Assembly (NCBI GenBank): GCA_013298715.1
Contig: JAAFIQ010000004.1
Span: 62,001-126,000 of the forward strand
Direction of reading: 5' to 3'
Origin: Bacteroidota bacterium
GTDB lineage: Bacteria > Bacteroidota > Bacteroidia > B-17B0 > Aurantibacillaceae
DNA: 64,000 nucleotides
Position 1 is the first letter of the stretch; every line of letters starts with the position of its first letter. The position numbers and the translations under genes were made by a program. The notes below the pieces were generated by a model. That model was not told where the DNA came from and did no database searches. It worked only from the letters and a program-made list of their open reading frames with translations. Below, one piece after another: positions 53,534 through 62,606 of the stretch.

Positions 53534-54118
53534 ATGAAGCAAGGCTTAATAATACTTTCAATTTTTGTTTACGGAATTTTTAATGCGCAAGATTTAGATA
53601 TTCGTATATTAAAAAATATTAATGGCAAACCAAACTCAAACTGGGATGGATTTAACAAAGGTGTTTCATTTTCAATTTATCCTGCAATGCCCACCTGTGT
53701 TATTGGAACTTGGGCACATGGTTATTATACAAAAAATAGTGATTTAAAACGCAGTGCCTTTAAACAAGGAATAACAATGTGTTTAGCGGTTGGTATTACA
53801 ACCACTTTAAAATATTCTATTCAGCGCAAACGGCCATTTGTACAATACCCAAATGATATTGATAGGCGAGACCACGTAGGGCCTTTATCTTTCCCCAGTG
53901 GGCATACAACCGCTGCGTTTGCCACAGCTACTGCACTTAGTTTAACGTATAAAAAGTGGTATGTTACAGCGCCAGCTTATGCTTACGCAAGTTTTGTTGG
54001 ATACTCAAGAATGCGTTTGGGTGTGCATTTCCCTAGCGATGTATTAGTAGGAGCTCTGATTGGCACAGGTTGTGGCTTTTTAACTTGGCAATTGGATAAA
54101 ATACTATTTAAAAAATAG
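53534..54118 (+). CDS. PAP2 superfamily phosphatase (exported/membrane)
   Basis: A 194-residue protein with a signal peptide or N-terminal helix (MKQGLIILSIFVYGIFNAQ). The three PAP2 acid phosphatase motifs are visible: KYSIQRKRPF (K-x6-RP), SFPSGHTTAAFA (PSGH) and YSRMRLGVHFPSDVLVGAL (SR-x5-H-x3-D). It likely removes phosphate from a lipid or isoprenoid diphosphate at the periplasmic side. Four bases after the nucleoside transporter. Confidence 0.9.
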   Translation: MKQGLIILSIFVYGIFNAQDLDIRILKNINGKPNSNWDGFNKGVSFSIYPAMPTCVIGTWAHGYYTKNSDLKRSAFKQGITMCLAVGITTTLKYSIQRKRPFVQYPNDIDRRDHVGPLSFPSGHTTAAFATATALSLTYKKWYVTAPAYAYASFVGYSRMRLGVHFPSDVLVGALIGTGCGFLTWQLDKILFKK

Positions 54119-54136
54119 ATATAAAATTTAAAAATC

Positions 54137-54179
54137 AAAATGGAAATAAATGGTAAAATAAGATAGATATTTCCATTTT
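54137..54179. repeat. Palindromic repeat unit R1
   Basis: AAAATGGAAATA (54137-54148) and its complement TATTTCCATTTT (54168-54179) around a 19-base centre. The same arms occur three times on the other side of the ATPase gene (55621-55840). It lies 6 bases before the ATPase stop codon end and may act as its terminator. Confidence 0.8.
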
Positions 54180-54184
54180 AATTT

Positions 54185-55609
54185 TTAATTAAATAAATCA
54201 TCAAGTGTAATATTATGCGCTACAACCTCATTAAAATAAGAGTTTTTAAGCATAGGCTCATTAGTAATATAAACTACATGAATATTTTTTTTGATGGAAT
54301 TTATAAGTCTAAAATTTGCAATTTTTGTTTTTAATTCTTGGTACTTTTTTTTATCTAATCCAATAGGATCTTTGTTAAATTTAATTTCGCAGTACGTAAT
54401 TGTATTATCTGCTCGTTCAATCAATAAATCAATTTGCTGATTATTGCTTTTATTACCCAAATAATAATGTACACTAATGTTGCTAGAAATACCACTAATA
54501 CCTAACTTTTGCATTACTTGTTCTATGTGCCTATAAACTAAAAATTCATAGGCGTAACCACACCAAATTGTGTATGTGTGCGATGTGCTTAATTTATCCC
54601 AAACACCTTTACTTAACGAGTGCTTATGTTTAATAAACTTATGATAAAATAAAGTATACTCATCTGTAAGGCGGTAAAGCTCTTCACGTTTGCGTTTATT
54701 ATATTGCGAAATAGTTGAAATAAATCCACAAGTAACAAGCTCATCTAAAGCTCTATTAACAGAACCATTACTTATTACTTTTAAATGTGCTAAAATTTGA
54801 TTGCGTAATAAACCTTTTTGTGATGAAGATAAAATAGAAACAATCTTTTGATGAATACTTGGATTATAAAATAAAGCTTTATACAAATGATCGTACTCTT
54901 TAGCCAGCTTACTTTCTTTAGAAAATAAAATACGATTAATGGCTGTTGTGGCGCTATCACCAACCCTTACATCTTCCAAATAATAAGGAATTCCGCCAAT
55001 TGCCATATAAATTTTTGCTATGTCAACGTGTGTTAGTTCAATTTTTTTTGACTTAAAAAATTGTTTTGTTTCTTTTAACGTAAATGGATGGACGTGCACA
55101 ATATCTGTTAATCTATTATGTAAGCCTCCTCTATCTGCTGAAATATTTTTGGCTAGCCAAGAGCTTGCCGAACCACATACAACTAGAATAAAATTTTTTT
55201 GTTTACTTAAAAAATCATTCCAAAAATTAGCCAATTGTTGCAGGCAACCACTTCGCTGAGTAGCCATCCAAGGTAATTCATCTAAAAAAATAACATATTT
55301 CTTTTTTCTTTTTGGTAACTTTGATAAATACATCTCTAAATAATAAAATGCCTCGCCCCAATCGTAAGGTATTTCTTTCTTTAAAAAAACTTTTGAATAC
55401 TTACATAACTTTCTATAAAAATTTGCAAGTTGTTCCTGCATATTTTCATCTTGAATTCCAGAAATTTGAAAACAAATCTGATTAGAAAACGCATTATCAA
55501 TTAAGTAGGTTTTTCCAACACGTCTTCGTCCCATAACTGCTACAAATTCAGATTTTTTAGATGTTTGAAGCAATTCTATTTGCTCTAGTTGTTTTTCTCT
55601 TCCTATCAT
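54185..55609 (-). CDS. AAA ATPase of the archaeal-ATPase/DUF234 type
   Basis: A 474-residue cytoplasmic protein. MIGREKQLEQIELLQTSKKSEFVAVMGRRRVGKTYLIDNAF has the Walker A motif (GRRRVGKT) and KKKYVIFLDELPWMATQ the Walker B. A winged-helix region (LLRNQILAHLKVISNGSVNRALDELVTCGFISTISQYNKRKREELYRL) is followed by a C-terminal DUF234-like domain with QQIDLLIERADNTITYCEIKF, a PD-(D/E)xK-like D ... ExK pattern. Such ATPases are widespread in archaea and anaerobes and their role is unknown; many occur in variable copies. Here the gene is enclosed between matching palindromic repeats, which hints at mobility or at a repeat-dependent function. Confidence 0.87.
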   Translation of the reverse strand: MIGREKQLEQIELLQTSKKSEFVAVMGRRRVGKTYLIDNAFSNQICFQISGIQDENMQEQLANFYRKLCKYSKVFLKKEIPYDWGEAFYYLEMYLSKLPKRKKKYVIFLDELPWMATQRSGCLQQLANFWNDFLSKQKNFILVVCGSASSWLAKNISADRGGLHNRLTDIVHVHPFTLKETKQFFKSKKIELTHVDIAKIYMAIGGIPYYLEDVRVGDSATTAINRILFSKESKLAKEYDHLYKALFYNPSIHQKIVSILSSSQKGLLRNQILAHLKVISNGSVNRALDELVTCGFISTISQYNKRKREELYRLTDEYTLFYHKFIKHKHSLSKGVWDKLSTSHTYTIWCGYAYEFLVYRHIEQVMQKLGISGISSNISVHYYLGNKSNNQQIDLLIERADNTITYCEIKFNKDPIGLDKKKYQELKTKIANFRLINSIKKNIHVVYITNEPMLKNSYFNEVVAHNITLDDLFN

Positions 55610-55620
55610 AAAATAATTTT

Positions 55621-55840
55621 AAAATGGAAATATCTTCTAATTTTAGCTAGATATTTCCACTTTAAATTTACAAAATATTTTAATAGTAGAGTATTAAATA
55701 ATAAATCAAAATGGAAATATCTATACTTTTTTACCTCTTATTTCCATTTTAATTTTTATTATAATAAATTAAATTTACAAGTTATCAAAAAATCAAAATG
55801 GAAATATCTATACTTTTTACCCACTTATTTCCATTTTGAT
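55621..55840. repeat. Three palindromic repeat units (R2-R4) at exact 87-bp spacing
   Basis: R2 starts 55621, R3 55708, R4 55795: 87 bases apart. Each unit is about 43 bases with arms AAAATGGAAATA / TATTTCCATTTT (R2 right arm has one T to C change; R4 arms extend to 15 pairs, ATCAAAATGGAAATA with TATTTCCATTTTGAT). R3 and R4 also share the loop beginning TCTATACTTTTT. The 44-base stretches between units are AT-rich and partly alike. Because 87 is 29 codons, a plus-strand frame stays open across all three and repeats KWKYL...YFHF; this looks like a by-product. I see no gene in 55610-55902. Confidence 0.8.
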
Positions 55841-55865
55841 TCTTAACATATCATATTCTTTGTTT

Positions 55866-55895
55866 TTGTTTAATCTGTTATTAGCCTTATATTTG
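55866..55895 (+). promoter_or_regulatory. Promoter of meaB
   Basis: TTG (55866-55868), 19 bases, TATATTTG (55888-55895). The expected start is about 7 bases later, at or next to the meaB ATG (55903), so the message would be leaderless or nearly so. Confidence 0.65.
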
Positions 55896-55902
55896 TGCTG
55901 TA

Positions 55903-56868
55903 ATGATTAAGTTAAATAATCCTTCCTATTATATTAATGGCGTTTTAGCTGGAAATATTTCTATACTTAGTAGGGCAATAACTATAATTGAATCTGCCTT
56001 GCCAGCGCATCAAAAAATAGCTCAACAAATTTTAAGCGGAATTGCTAAACATAACAACACTTCGTTTAGGTTAGGAATTACAGGCGTTCCAGGAGTTGGG
56101 AAAAGCACTTTTATAGAAAGTTTTGGGAAAATTTTAATTCAAAAAAATTACAAAATAGCTGTATTAGCAATAGACCCGAGCAGTAATATAAGTAAAGGAA
56201 GTATTCTTGGAGATAAAACACGTATGGAAGATCTCTCCAAAGAAAAAAATGTTTTTATTCGTCCATCACCCAGTAGCGGAACCCTAGGCGGTGTAGCTAA
56301 GGCCACGTACGAAACCATGCTTTTATGTGAAGCCGCAGGATATGATTTTATTATTATAGAAACGGTTGGTGTTGGTCAAAGCGAAACCATGGTAAGTCAG
56401 CTAACCGATTTCTTTTTATTGCTAATGCTTGCAGGGGCTGGAGATGAGCTACAGGGCATAAAACGCGGTATAATGGAATTAGCAGATGCTATTGTAATTA
56501 CAAAAGCAGATGGCGCTAACATAAATAAAGCAAATAGTGCCAGAGCAGAGTATGCACATGCACTTCATTTATTTCCACCAAATTTAAGCGGATGGATACC
56601 TCAAGTACTAACTTGCTCAAGTACCGAAAATAAAGGGTTAGAGCAAGTGTACACCATTTTAGATAATTATAAAAACTACGTAACTAATAATGGTTACTTT
56701 TTTCAAAAACGTAAAAATCAACTCTTAGATATTTTTCATTATTTCCTACTTGAAAAAGCTAGAGAAACATTTTACAATAACGAACAAAATAAAAATAAAA
56801 TAGCCTTAGCCATCGAATCCATTAATAACGGAAATACTTCTGTTTTTAACCTAATTAATAACATTTAA
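55903..56868 (+). CDS. meaB: Methylmalonyl-CoA mutase-associated GTPase MeaB
   Basis: A 321-residue G3E-type GTPase that protects and loads cobalamin-dependent methylmalonyl-CoA mutase. Walker A is RLGITGVPGVGKSTFIESFG (about residue 60). Then come VLAIDPSSNISKGSILGDKTRM, IRPSPSSGTLGGVAKATYETM, FIIIETVGVGQSE and IVITKADGAN, all diagnostic. Length is normal. The mutase genes are not in the window. A good promoter ends 8 bases before the start codon. Confidence 0.95.
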   Translation: MIKLNNPSYYINGVLAGNISILSRAITIIESALPAHQKIAQQILSGIAKHNNTSFRLGITGVPGVGKSTFIESFGKILIQKNYKIAVLAIDPSSNISKGSILGDKTRMEDLSKEKNVFIRPSPSSGTLGGVAKATYETMLLCEAAGYDFIIIETVGVGQSETMVSQLTDFFLLLMLAGAGDELQGIKRGIMELADAIVITKADGANINKANSARAEYAHALHLFPPNLSGWIPQVLTCSSTENKGLEQVYTILDNYKNYVTNNGYFFQKRKNQLLDIFHYFLLEKARETFYNNEQNKNKIALAIESINNGNTSVFNLINNI

Positions 56869-56991
56869 TTGCATTGTTAACTTGCGATTAAATTGTTAAT
56901 TAATTTTTTGTGTTTCTAAAACCATATAGTAATATTCTAATCCAATAAGGTAATTGAAATAACGTATATTTGATTTTAAAATTTTTATCAA

Positions 56992-59900
56992 ATGAAAAAA
57001 CTATTTACTTTTTTGTTTTTGTGTGCGTTTATATTTTCCAAAGCAAACGATTTAGCAGTAGAAAATAAATACAATCAATCTTTTAAAAAAGCCTACATAA
57101 TTTACCCCTCAATACCAAAAGGTGTATTAGAAGCGGTTTCGTTTACACAAACCCGTTTTGAACATTTGGATAATTCTGGAGAGCCAAGTTGTATTGGTTA
57201 CCCTAAAGCCTATACCTTAATGGGCTTAATTGCAGATGGCAAAAATTATTTTAGAAATAATTTAACTATGGTTTCTCAACTTTCTGGATACGGGGTTGAA
57301 CAAATTACTGAATCTCCCGAATTATCTGTACTTGCCTATGCAAAAGCATTTAATACTTTACAACAACAAAAAAATTGTTTCGGCAATAATTTAAAAAATT
57401 ACACGTCTATTTTTATTGCGTTAAGTGAATTGCCATTGAATAACGATTTGCAAAATGATTTTGCAATGAATTCACATTTGTATCAATTGTACTGGTTTTT
57501 AAATCAAACGCAATTTCAAGAATCTTATGACTTTCCAAATTATAATTTAGATCTGAGAGATGTTTTTGGAAACAATTACAACATATTAAGTTCAAAAAAT
57601 ATTAATATAACCACAAACGCTATTACAAATGAAGGCGGCTTAATGTATAAATTATCAAACAACTCAAATATAATGGCCGCGCCTGATTACCCGCCGGCAA
57701 TTTGGGATCCTACAACGTGTAACTATAGTAGCAGAAATGGTACTACAATAAGCGCCGTGACCATTCATTTTGTGCAAGGTTCTTACGCCGGTTGTATTAG
57801 TTGGTTCAAAAATTGTTCAGCAAATGCATCTGCACATTACGTGATTAGAAGTAGCGACGGACAAGTAACACAAATGGTTTTAGAAAGCAATAAAGCTTGG
57901 CATGTAGGGAGTGAAAACCCTTATACAGTAGGCATTGAGCATGAGGGTTATGTAGCTTCAATAAGTTGGTTTACTAATGCTATGTACAATTCATCAGGTG
58001 TGCTTACACGTGATATTTGTAATGATAATTCAATTAATAAGTTACGTACTTATTTTGGAGCATCTTGTAGTGGTACGTCGCAACAATGTTTGCAGGGCAC
58101 ATGTGTTAAAGTAAAAGGTCATCAAATGTACCCAAACCAAACCCACACGGATCCAGGACCGAATTGGAATTGGGAAAGATTTTATAGAATAATAAATAAT
58201 ACATTCTCAATTACAGCTACCTACACCGCTAGTACAGGAAGCTTTTTTGATACCGGAGGCTCAGGAGCTAATTACTCTAACGACGAAAGAAAGTTTTGGT
58301 TATTTACAAAACCTGGTGCAAACAATATAACACTTAGTTTTACAAATTTTAATTTAGAAAACAATTACGATTACTTATTTATTTATAATGGGGGTTCTAT
58401 AAATTCTCCTTTAGTTGGCGTGTATACAGGAACGGTAAGCCCCGGACCGTTAGTATCAGTTAACGATTCAATACTCGTTGAATTTAGAAGCGATTGTGCT
58501 ACAACAGCAGCTGGCTGGGTGGCAAATTATACAATGAATGGCACCATAACACCAACACCAACTGATAACATCGCACCTACAACACAAGTTAACACAACTA
58601 ATCCATGGAAAACTGCGGCATTTACTGCGTCTATTACCGATGTTGATAATATAAATGGCACAGGTGTTGAAAAAGGTTATTACCAAGTGATTGATAATAA
58701 CGGAACAGAATGGAGAGCTAATTATACCAAAGGGTTTTTAGCAGATAATTTTGACAACAACATTCACCCTGAGTGGACACAAGCAGTTGGCACATGGACC
58801 ATTCAAAATAATGCCTTGGTACAAACAGATGAAGCAAGTGGCGTAGCTGGCAATACTAATATTTACGCTAGTTTAACACAAAGTTTATCTAACCGATATT
58901 TATATCATTTTCTGGCTAAATTTGAAGGTACTGGAAATACGCGTCGTGGCGGCTTACATTTTGCTTGCGATAATCCAACATTGCCCAACCGAAACAACTC
59001 TTATTTTGTATGGTTTAGGTTAGACGATCAAAAAGTTGAAATTTATAAAACGGTAAACGATGTAATTGGAGCACCAAAAATTTCTAATACACATACATTC
59101 TCTACAGGGCAATGGTACGATATTAAAGTAATTTTTGATAGAATAACTGGTAAAATTTCTATTTATTGGAACAACAGTTTCTTAGCAAGTTGGACAGACA
59201 ACACACCTTACCAAACAGGCACTTCAGTTAGTTTTAGAAGTGGTAATTGCAAAATGAGTATTGATGAGATTAAAGTATATCGCTCTAGACCTGCCACGGT
59301 GAATGTAAATCTAGGAAACGGATTGGCAAATGAATTACGTTATCAAAATACAAATCCAGCAAATACTGCCGGCAAAATAAAATCTATTTGTCAAGATAGC
59401 GCTGGAAATTTATCATCTATTTTTTATCATAATTTAGATGTGGATTGGACGACACCAAACAATATTCCGTTTGTGAATGATGGAGTAGCAAACGATATTG
59501 CTGTTGTAAATACTACAGATTCTTTAAGAGCAAATTGGGGTTCGTCATTTGACACAAACTCCGCAATTGGCTCGTATTGGTATAGTATTGGAACATCACC
59601 AGGAGCTACAAATACCAAACCTTGGACTCAAAATTGGGCAGCTACAAGTGTTACAGCAAAAACATTAACATTAGTGCATAATACAATTTATTATTTTAAT
59701 GTAAGGGCCGAAAATGGAGCAGGATTGTTAGGAAATATAATTAGTAGTAATGGCCAAAAAGTAGACACAACATCAATTATAACAGCATTAAAAGATAATT
59801 TGTATAATAATTTAATTGCCGTTTATCCGAATCCGTTTAAAAACACTATAAGTGTTGCTGTAAATTTATTACTAAACAAAAATGTAAAAATTACTTTAAA

Positions 59901-60057
59901 CGATGTACTTGGAAGAGTGATTACAAGTCTTGATTTTACTGAAGATTCAGGAAAAGTAGAAAAAACCATATCGACTTCAAACTTAGCCACTGGTGCTTAC
60001 TTTTTAAAATTTGAAGTGGATGATAAAATTTACAGATATAGAGTTATTAAGGAGTAA
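56992..60057 (+). CDS. Secreted N-acetylmuramoyl-L-alanine amidase with CUB-like and T9SS sorting domains
   Basis: A 1021-residue exported enzyme. After the signal peptide, residues about 20-220 are a helical region of unknown type. The Amidase_2 (PGRP-like) domain spans about 240-400: SAVTIHFVQGSYAGCISWF (first zinc His), ASAHYVIRSSDGQVTQMV, KAWHVGSENPYTVGIEHEGYV and KGHQMYPNQTHTDPGPNWNW (last His-x-Asp). A CUB-like domain (about 405-515), a concanavalin/LamG-like domain (about 580-770), a fibronectin-type region and a T9SS sorting domain (IAVYPNPFKNTISV ... NLATGAYFLKFE) follow. It should cut the peptide from peptidoglycan outside the cell, more likely acting on other bacteria than on its own wall. 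TATATTTG at 56965-56972 is a possible -7 element. Confidence 0.9.
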   Translation: MKKLFTFLFLCAFIFSKANDLAVENKYNQSFKKAYIIYPSIPKGVLEAVSFTQTRFEHLDNSGEPSCIGYPKAYTLMGLIADGKNYFRNNLTMVSQLSGYGVEQITESPELSVLAYAKAFNTLQQQKNCFGNNLKNYTSIFIALSELPLNNDLQNDFAMNSHLYQLYWFLNQTQFQESYDFPNYNLDLRDVFGNNYNILSSKNINITTNAITNEGGLMYKLSNNSNIMAAPDYPPAIWDPTTCNYSSRNGTTISAVTIHFVQGSYAGCISWFKNCSANASAHYVIRSSDGQVTQMVLESNKAWHVGSENPYTVGIEHEGYVASISWFTNAMYNSSGVLTRDICNDNSINKLRTYFGASCSGTSQQCLQGTCVKVKGHQMYPNQTHTDPGPNWNWERFYRIINNTFSITATYTASTGSFFDTGGSGANYSNDERKFWLFTKPGANNITLSFTNFNLENNYDYLFIYNGGSINSPLVGVYTGTVSPGPLVSVNDSILVEFRSDCATTAAGWVANYTMNGTITPTPTDNIAPTTQVNTTNPWKTAAFTASITDVDNINGTGVEKGYYQVIDNNGTEWRANYTKGFLADNFDNNIHPEWTQAVGTWTIQNNALVQTDEASGVAGNTNIYASLTQSLSNRYLYHFLAKFEGTGNTRRGGLHFACDNPTLPNRNNSYFVWFRLDDQKVEIYKTVNDVIGAPKISNTHTFSTGQWYDIKVIFDRITGKISIYWNNSFLASWTDNTPYQTGTSVSFRSGNCKMSIDEIKVYRSRPATVNVNLGNGLANELRYQNTNPANTAGKIKSICQDSAGNLSSIFYHNLDVDWTTPNNIPFVNDGVANDIAVVNTTDSLRANWGSSFDTNSAIGSYWYSIGTSPGATNTKPWTQNWAATSVTAKTLTLVHNTIYYFNVRAENGAGLLGNIISSNGQKVDTTSIITALKDNLYNNLIAVYPNPFKNTISVAVNLLLNKNVKITLNDVLGRVITSLDFTEDSGKVEKTISTSNLATGAYFLKFEVDDKIYRYRVIKE

Positions 60058-60216
60058 TTTAGAATGTATTTTTTAGATAGTTTAATTAATAGACTAATCC
60101 TCTAAATAGTTTTTGTTATAATTAAGAACTTAATAAAAACTTATTTGGAAAAACTAAGTACTTTCTAAAAATATAAATTTAACTCTGTGTTCTTGGTATA
60201 TAATTTATTCAATGTA

Positions 60217-60729
60217 TTATTTAAACCAACTACCATACATTAAATAATTATTCGCAATTCTATTAATTTCTCCACTAATTAATTCTTTGCTAATATCTTT
60301 CACTTTTTTTGCTGGCACTCCTGCATAAATACATCCTTCAGGAACTATTGTACCTTCAGTTACCACCGCTCCAGCAGCAATAATAGAGTTGCTACCAATT
60401 TCACAATTATCCATAACAATAGCGCCCATACCTATTAACACATTATCATGCACTGTGCAACCATGCACAATAGCATTATGCCCAATAGAAACGTTATTAC
60501 CTAAGTTAACTTTTGTTTTTTGATAGGTGCAATGCAACACAGCTCCATCTTGTATATTTACTTTATTACCAATTCTAATTGAATTTACATCGCCACGAAC
60601 AACAGCGTTAAACCAAACACTACAATCATTCCCCATAATTACATCTCCCACCAGTGTGGCGTTTGGCGCTATAAAACAGTTATCACCATATTTTGGCAAC
60701 ACGCCATTTACTTCTAATATTAAGGCCAT
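60217..60729 (-). CDS. Gamma-class carbonic anhydrase family protein
   Basis: A 170-residue left-handed beta-helix made of hexapeptide repeats. GDNCFIAPNATLVGDVIMGNDCSVWFNAVVRGDVNSIRIGNKVNIQDGAVLHCT holds the first zinc His, and NVSIGHNAIVHGCTVHDNVLIGMGAIV the other two. It is of the YrdA/PaaY type, which forms trimers; carbonic anhydrase activity is established for some members only. Monocistronic. Confidence 0.92.
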   Translation of the reverse strand: MALILEVNGVLPKYGDNCFIAPNATLVGDVIMGNDCSVWFNAVVRGDVNSIRIGNKVNIQDGAVLHCTYQKTKVNLGNNVSIGHNAIVHGCTVHDNVLIGMGAIVMDNCEIGSNSIIAAGAVVTEGTIVPEGCIYAGVPAKKVKDISKELISGEINRIANNYLMYGSWFK

Positions 60730-60901
60730 ATTATCTTTTAAATTATTTTTTTGAATGTACTTAATTTTTTAATACTTTAGCTGTGCTTGATTAAAAATAC
60801 GTCATATATCTGTTGGCGACCGATGCAATACAGCATCTGTGTGAATTTTATTAATTCATAATTCAATTTTTTAAATCTTTTAACCTTATTGACCTTAAAT
60901 T

Positions 60902-62065
60902 ATGGAAGTACTGGATAGTATTCAAGAACAAATTTTAAATAAAATAAATGCCTTAGTTGTAGTTTTAAATAAAAACGGCGAGGCAGATTATGTTAATAGG
61001 CAAGCCACCAAACTATTTGGTTATAGCCAAAATGAATTACTGGGTGAAAATTGGTTTAAGATAACAAGATTTAACTCGGCTGAAGGGCAAGCAATTAAAC
61101 AGAAATTAATGGCAATGTTTATTAATAAAGAAATTGGCGATACCGTTTTTGAACATGAATTTAAAACACAAGCTGGTGCAAAAAAATGGATTAAGTGGAA
61201 CATCTCCTTTTTGAACGACAATCAAATAATTTCAATTGGCACCGATGTAACCGATAAAAAAAATACCGAAGAAAAACTTTTGGTTACCAACGCGAACCTA
61301 ATTGACTTAAATAAATCATTGGTTGATAGTATCACCTATGCCAAAAGAATTCAACATTCTATTTTACAATCTTATGATTACATAAAAACAATTTTTAATA
61401 ACCATTTTGTTTTTTATAAACCAAAAGACATTGTTAGTGGAGATTTTTATTTTTTCTACCAAAACGACGATTATAAATATGTAATTGTTGCAGACTGCAC
61501 GGGACATGGAGTTCCAGGAGCAATGATGAGCATGTTGGCCAATGGCATTTTAAAAGAAGTGTTACAAAATAAACGGATTGTTTCACCTGCGCAAATATTA
61601 TATGAAGTTGATAAGGAACTACAACACACAATTAATCAATATACCAATCAACAAAACTCTGATGGTATGGATATGGCTGTTGTAGCGGTGAGTAAACGAA
61701 ATAACCGTTTGCACTATGCGGGAGCATTTAATTCTGCCATACTTATTAAGGACAATAAAATAAAGGAACTCAAAGCAAGTAAATTTCCTATAGGATTTTT
61801 TCACGATACAAATAAGGTATTTGAAGAGCAAGTTATTTTACTAAACCCAAACGATCAATTGTTTTTATTTAGCGATGGTTATGCCGATCAATTTGGTGGT
61901 GATAGAAACAAAAAAATGAACAATAAAATTTTTAAAGAAATTTTATTAGCAGCCAAGGAGCTTGATATATCAGAACAAAAAGCATTTATTGAATACAATT
62001 TTAATAATTGGAAACAACAAGAACCTCAGACAGATGATGTTGTAGTTGTTGGGATAAAGTTGTAA
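60902..62065 (+). CDS. PAS-SpoIIE (PP2C) serine phosphatase, soluble
   Basis: A 387-residue cytoplasmic protein: an N-terminal PAS domain (about 5-120: ALVVVLNKNGEADYVNRQATKLFGYSQNELLGENWF ... IGTDVTDKK), a short coiled coil, then a SpoIIE-type PP2C domain with FYKPKDIVSGDFYFFYQ, VIVADCTGHGVPGAMMSMLANG and QTDDVVVVGIKL. The metal-binding Asp residues are present. It is closely similar in its catalytic half to the phosphatase at 34253-36808 and may act on the same or a sister switch protein. It stands alone, with no kinase or substrate gene next to it. Confidence 0.92.
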   Translation: MEVLDSIQEQILNKINALVVVLNKNGEADYVNRQATKLFGYSQNELLGENWFKITRFNSAEGQAIKQKLMAMFINKEIGDTVFEHEFKTQAGAKKWIKWNISFLNDNQIISIGTDVTDKKNTEEKLLVTNANLIDLNKSLVDSITYAKRIQHSILQSYDYIKTIFNNHFVFYKPKDIVSGDFYFFYQNDDYKYVIVADCTGHGVPGAMMSMLANGILKEVLQNKRIVSPAQILYEVDKELQHTINQYTNQQNSDGMDMAVVAVSKRNNRLHYAGAFNSAILIKDNKIKELKASKFPIGFFHDTNKVFEEQVILLNPNDQLFLFSDGYADQFGGDRNKKMNNKIFKEILLAAKELDISEQKAFIEYNFNNWKQQEPQTDDVVVVGIKL

Positions 62066-62075
62066 CCAATGTTAA

Positions 62076-62543
62076 TTAACTATCTGTTAAGAGAGACTTT
62101 TCATCCGTATCAATTACAATAGTAACTGGTCCATCATTTACCAACTCAATTTTCATATCCGCAGCAAACCGTCCCGTTTTAATAGGTTTGGTAAGATATT
62201 GTGAGATTGCATCACAAAAATTTTCGTAAAGCGGGATTGCAATTTCGGGTTTAGCAGCTTTTATAAACGAAGGTCGATTGCCTTTTTTAGTGTCAGCAAA
62301 TAAGGTAAACTGACTTACTACTAAAACATCTCCATCAATCTCTTTAACCGATAAATTCATTTTACCTTGTGCGTCATTAAAAATTCTGAGGTTACAAATT
62401 TTCTGAACCAAATAATCTATATCTACCTTACTATCATTCTCTGCAACCCCAAGCAAAAGTAGTAACCCAGCATTTATCCCCGAATAAATTTGCTCATCAA
62501 TTATAACTTTTGCTTTTAATACACGCTGTAAAACTACTTTCAT
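62076..62543 (-). CDS. dtd: D-aminoacyl-tRNA deacylase
   Basis: A 155-residue protein starting MKVVLQRVLKAKVIID, with DGDVLVVSQFTLFADTKKGNRPSFIKAA (the SQFTLFA motif) and KIELVNDGPVTIVIDT (the Asn-x-Gly-Pro-Val-Thr motif). DTD removes D-amino acids wrongly attached to tRNA and is dimeric. Normal length. The 3' end is 10 bases from the convergent phosphatase gene's stop. Confidence 0.95.
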   Translation of the reverse strand: MKVVLQRVLKAKVIIDEQIYSGINAGLLLLLGVAENDSKVDIDYLVQKICNLRIFNDAQGKMNLSVKEIDGDVLVVSQFTLFADTKKGNRPSFIKAAKPEIAIPLYENFCDAISQYLTKPIKTGRFAADMKIELVNDGPVTIVIDTDEKSLLTDS

Positions 62544-62606
62544 GAATAAGAAATTTATTGTAAATTTATTTAAATTATTTTCTTGTATTTAATTTAAAAA
62601 CGCATT

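Noticed and set aside
55621-55840. CRISPR array
   Set aside because: Only three units, imperfect palindromic repeats longer than typical, AT-rich and mutually similar intervening stretches, and no cas genes in the window.
55589-55846. Plus-strand frame of 85 codons with repeated KWKYL...YFHF
   Set aside because: It is the translation of the 87-bp palindrome array and overlaps the ATPase start; openness follows from the period being a multiple of three.
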